From contig CAYIHX010000080.1 in the NCBI GenBank assembly GCA_964363305.1, positions 1 to 9,130 of the forward strand: a stretch of DNA of 9,130 nucleotides, read 5' to 3'. The stretch comes from CAYIHX01 sp964363305. GTDB taxonomy: Bacteria; Bdellovibrionota; UBA1018. Of the stretch, positions 6,742 through 9,130 are shown in pieces (the first letter of the stretch is position 1; each line of letters begins with the position of its first letter). The position numbers and the translations under genes are program-made. Under the pieces are notes generated by a model. That model saw only the letters and a program-made list of their open reading frames with translations. It was not told the DNA's origin and did not search any database.

Positions 6742-9130
6742 TCAAGGATTTCGAAGGGCGCGCTCCGCCATATGGACTAAATCAGAGACTTCACCCCGAT
6801 CGATCGCCCGTGCAACGGTTCGCGATAGCCGATCAAACTCATCCGGGTTTCGAGCCAATAGCGAGACAAGGTCAAGGATATCAGAAATGCCATTCTCAGA
6901 GCGCAACCGCCGGGAGAAGTAGAGGCGAAGGTCGCCTACGGCCCGGCCCTCAACCGACTGGGGATCAGAAGAAAGATACCGCAGCAGGCGATCAGTCACA
7001 TCACCCAAGGCAATTTCCCGATATTCCCTCGAATCTGTCATCGCCTCCCAACGAGACTTTAAAAGCTCCCAGGACTGATGACCTCGCGGGCTCCCATCGA
7101 TCGCGGAGAGCAGGGAAAAAAGGTCCTGAAGAGGTGCCGCATCTCGAAGAGCAAATCTGAGCGTAGCCGAAAGCTCAACACGATCCCCCTGTGGATCCGA
7201 CTCCTCAAACAGAGACCGGAGCAACCGGGACATCTCCGGAGCCGACGCGAAGTCGACCAAGACCCCAGCGTTACGCGCCAGGTATTCACGATTAGCCTGA
7301 ATAACTGGCGCCAAGGCCGCGACCGCTTCACCGGTCGAATTCAGCGATCGAAGGTTGGCCATGAGATAGAACGAGCCCTGTTGAAGATGGCGAATCTTCC
7401 CTTCGTCCCCTGAATCTAGGATTCGAAAAACCTGCTCGACCACGCTCCAAAGCAACTTCCTCTCCGGGTCGGCGCCCACCACGGTTCGCAGTAATTCCGC
7501 CGTTCCCGGCTGTTCTGCCGCGTTCACCAGAGACCGAAAAAAGTCACGAACCGCAAGCTGCTCGGCCCGCGCCTTCTCAGAAAGTACCGCGGGATTTGCG
7601 TCGACCTTCGGGAAAATCCGCAAAATACGACCCGCCTGCCGCATCATTCCGGCGCGCACGAATCGTATCACCATTGAAAGATTATTTCGCAACCCGGCGG
7701 TCGACCAATAATTAAGATAGCGATCCGAGAAAACATCGTCCGGATTGCTCGCGTAAAGCTCGTAAAAGATGTTCCGTAAAATCTTCATCCCACCATGGTG
7801 CGGATGGTCCGCATCTGGGAGGTTTTCCTCCACCACTGAAATCACCTGTCGAATATTAAAAAGCGCCGCCCGCACGCGAAGAGGAAACCGAGTCATGCCC
7901 CTCCCGCCGATCCACTCGAGATTGCGGTCGTCCGCGTCCGCCACCTGCTCGCAGACCGGTCGGTATGGATACCCGATCATCCGCTCTAGCTGCGACAATG
8001 TACCCAGCATGCTGTTATAGGCCTCACGAAGCGTCGCCGGACGGCCCCGCCCGTACATGTTTCGAATAGGCTCAGGCCAAAACTCACGGGGCTCGTCCCC
8101 CCAGGCGAAACCGATTTGCGCTAAAAACCGCATCCCAAAATTATAAGGAAGAAGGTACTTCATGTCGGAGTTCGTCAGTACCAGCTCAAGTCGATCCAGC
8201 GAATTCACCAGACGAACCCGAGGAACCGTCTCGTTCGGATAAAAATAGGTGATCATGCTCACGTCATCCGCGCGATCCTGAAAAAAACGGGTCAAGTCGT
8301 CCGGCTGCCATTGCTTAGTGACGGAAGCGACCTCTTGGGGCTTGAGACTGAAATAGCGAAGCACGTTCACCAACGCATCGGCAATAGGGCGACTACGATG
8401 CGAGTGCCTCGGGTCGCCCACTTTTCCCACCACTGGATCCAACAGCTCCTTGAACTCGTCAAACTTCCAGCTTTTTCGAGCTCGCCCGTTTACAGAATCC
8501 CAGCTGGTCGCCCCATAAATAAAGTCCTCCCGGGCCTCGGCGATTCGACTCGCTACGACCGAGGGCTGCTCGGGACATTCCTTATTCAAAATTCGGGAGG
8601 CAAGACGCTGATCGTCAAAACTTAAGTTCAAATCACGCGGTTCAGGATCTGGCTTCCTCTTCCGAACCGAATCCAACAGTCGCACGACCCGATGGAGCTG
8701 AGGGCGCATCACCCCTTCCGCGCCAAAATCAAAAAGCTGCTGCAGAGAAGTTTGAGTGGAATCAAAAACCGCACTGAGAAGATCAGCGGCCGCGCGCACC
8801 ACGGTACCCCCCGCATAGCTTCGCTCCATCGGCAGGACCGCAGCTCTCAATACTCGATCAAAGCTCCCATCCTGGACCGAACGAAGCCAGTGCTCGCTCA
8901 ACTCCGCAAGCGTCTCGCGGCCCAAACTCAAACCTCGGATCAGGTCTAACGTTAAGCGGTAGTAGCTACTCCCCTGCAACGTCTTGCCGGCACACGCCTG
9001 TCCGGCAACGGGGGAGCGATCACAGCGAAGGTAGTTCACCATTCGCACCAGATCCGTGTACTCCCCACTCTGATTGAGACATGCCATGAAGGCGTCTAGT
9101 TGCCGATCATAAGACGACGAATCCACGTCT
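6742..9130 (-). CDS. Large helical protein of unknown function upstream of moxR (5' partial)
   Basis: I do not recognise this protein. The frame is open to the window edge; the first possible start is a GTG at 9126 (794 residues), but the codon before it (GAC) is in frame with no stop, no ribosome site can be seen, and the N-terminus begins in charged, helix-like sequence. The real start is therefore probably outside, perhaps with a signal peptide or lipobox. Numbering from that GTG, the protein is largely helical, without membrane helices, nucleotide-binding or catalytic motifs I can identify. Five cysteines are present, three near the start (C16, C35, C45; others C184, C392), which could form disulfides if exported. 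Related phrases recur at the two ends (YTDLVRMVNYLR, 23-34; VSDLVHMAERALR, 780-792) and near 747-760, suggesting helical repeats of a solenoid type. Same strand and a 43-nt gap suggest co-transcription with moxR. The CDS is secure; any role as a Bat component or MoxR client is inference. Confidence 0.88.
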   Translation of the reverse strand, partial: DVDSSSYDRQLDAFMACLNQSGEYTDLVRMVNYLRCDRSPVAGQACAGKTLQGSSYYRLTLDLIRGLSLGRETLAELSEHWLRSVQDGSFDRVLRAAVLPMERSYAGGTVVRAAADLLSAVFDSTQTSLQQLFDFGAEGVMRPQLHRVVRLLDSVRKRKPDPEPRDLNLSFDDQRLASRILNKECPEQPSVVASRIAEAREDFIYGATSWDSVNGRARKSWKFDEFKELLDPVVGKVGDPRHSHRSRPIADALVNVLRYFSLKPQEVASVTKQWQPDDLTRFFQDRADDVSMITYFYPNETVPRVRLVNSLDRLELVLTNSDMKYLLPYNFGMRFLAQIGFAWGDEPREFWPEPIRNMYGRGRPATLREAYNSMLGTLSQLERMIGYPYRPVCEQVADADDRNLEWIGGRGMTRFPLRVRAALFNIRQVISVVEENLPDADHPHHGGMKILRNIFYELYASNPDDVFSDRYLNYWSTAGLRNNLSMVIRFVRAGMMRQAGRILRIFPKVDANPAVLSEKARAEQLAVRDFFRSLVNAAEQPGTAELLRTVVGADPERKLLWSVVEQVFRILDSGDEGKIRHLQQGSFYLMANLRSLNSTGEAVAALAPVIQANREYLARNAGVLVDFASAPEMSRLLRSLFEESDPQGDRVELSATLRFALRDAAPLQDLFSLLSAIDGSPRGHQSWELLKSRWEAMTDSREYREIALGDVTDRLLRYLSSDPQSVEGRAVGDLRLYFSRRLRSENGISDILDLVSLLARNPDEFDRLSRTVARAIDRGEVSDLVHMAERALRNP

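Overview
The window holds one tightly packed operon read entirely from the minus strand (right to left). It is a MoxR/Bat ('Bacteroides aerotolerance'-type) locus: a MoxR AAA+ ATPase, three proteins with von Willebrand factor A (VWA) domains, and several membrane or periplasmic partners. Signal peptides and periplasmic-looking domains point to a Gram-negative (diderm) bacterium of moderately high GC. The gene order resembles that of Bdellovibrionota/deltaproteobacterial-type genomes, but I cannot assign a taxon from the sequence. No RNA genes, mobile elements, CRISPR arrays or convincing intrinsic terminators are visible.

Layout in transcription order: (1) 9130-6742, a large, mostly helical protein of unknown function, probably cut at its 5' end by the window edge; (2) 6698-5706, MoxR ATPase; (3) 5686-4808, DUF58 VWA protein; (4) 4811-3849, a signal-peptide/one-TM protein whose cytosolic helical domain resembles the DUF4381-type proteins of such operons; (5) 3852-2869, BatA; (6) 2872-1064, a BatB-BatC fusion (membrane VWA plus TPR plus charged tail); (7) 1058-1, BatD, cut at its 3' end. 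Three consecutive junctions (3/4, 4/5, 5/6) are 4-nt ATGA overlaps, and the others are gaps of 5, 19 and 43 nt, so the set is probably co-transcribed and largely translationally coupled. There is no gene-free stretch over 300 bases.

How the parts may work together (family knowledge plus inference): MoxR ATPases act as chaperone-like remodelling machines, usually paired with VWA proteins as substrate adaptors. Here MoxR and DUF58 look cytosolic. BatA and BatB appear to place their VWA domains in the periplasm between membrane helices, and BatC-type TPRs and BatD also face the periplasm. The 320-residue protein has a periplasmic beta-rich part and a cytosolic helical part, so it is the best candidate for a bridge between the two sides. 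All three VWA domains keep a complete metal-site (MIDAS) motif.

The most notable points are an internal, apparently intact signal peptide at the BatB-BatC junction, the large unrecognised protein just ahead of moxR, and the two-sided architecture of the 320-residue protein.
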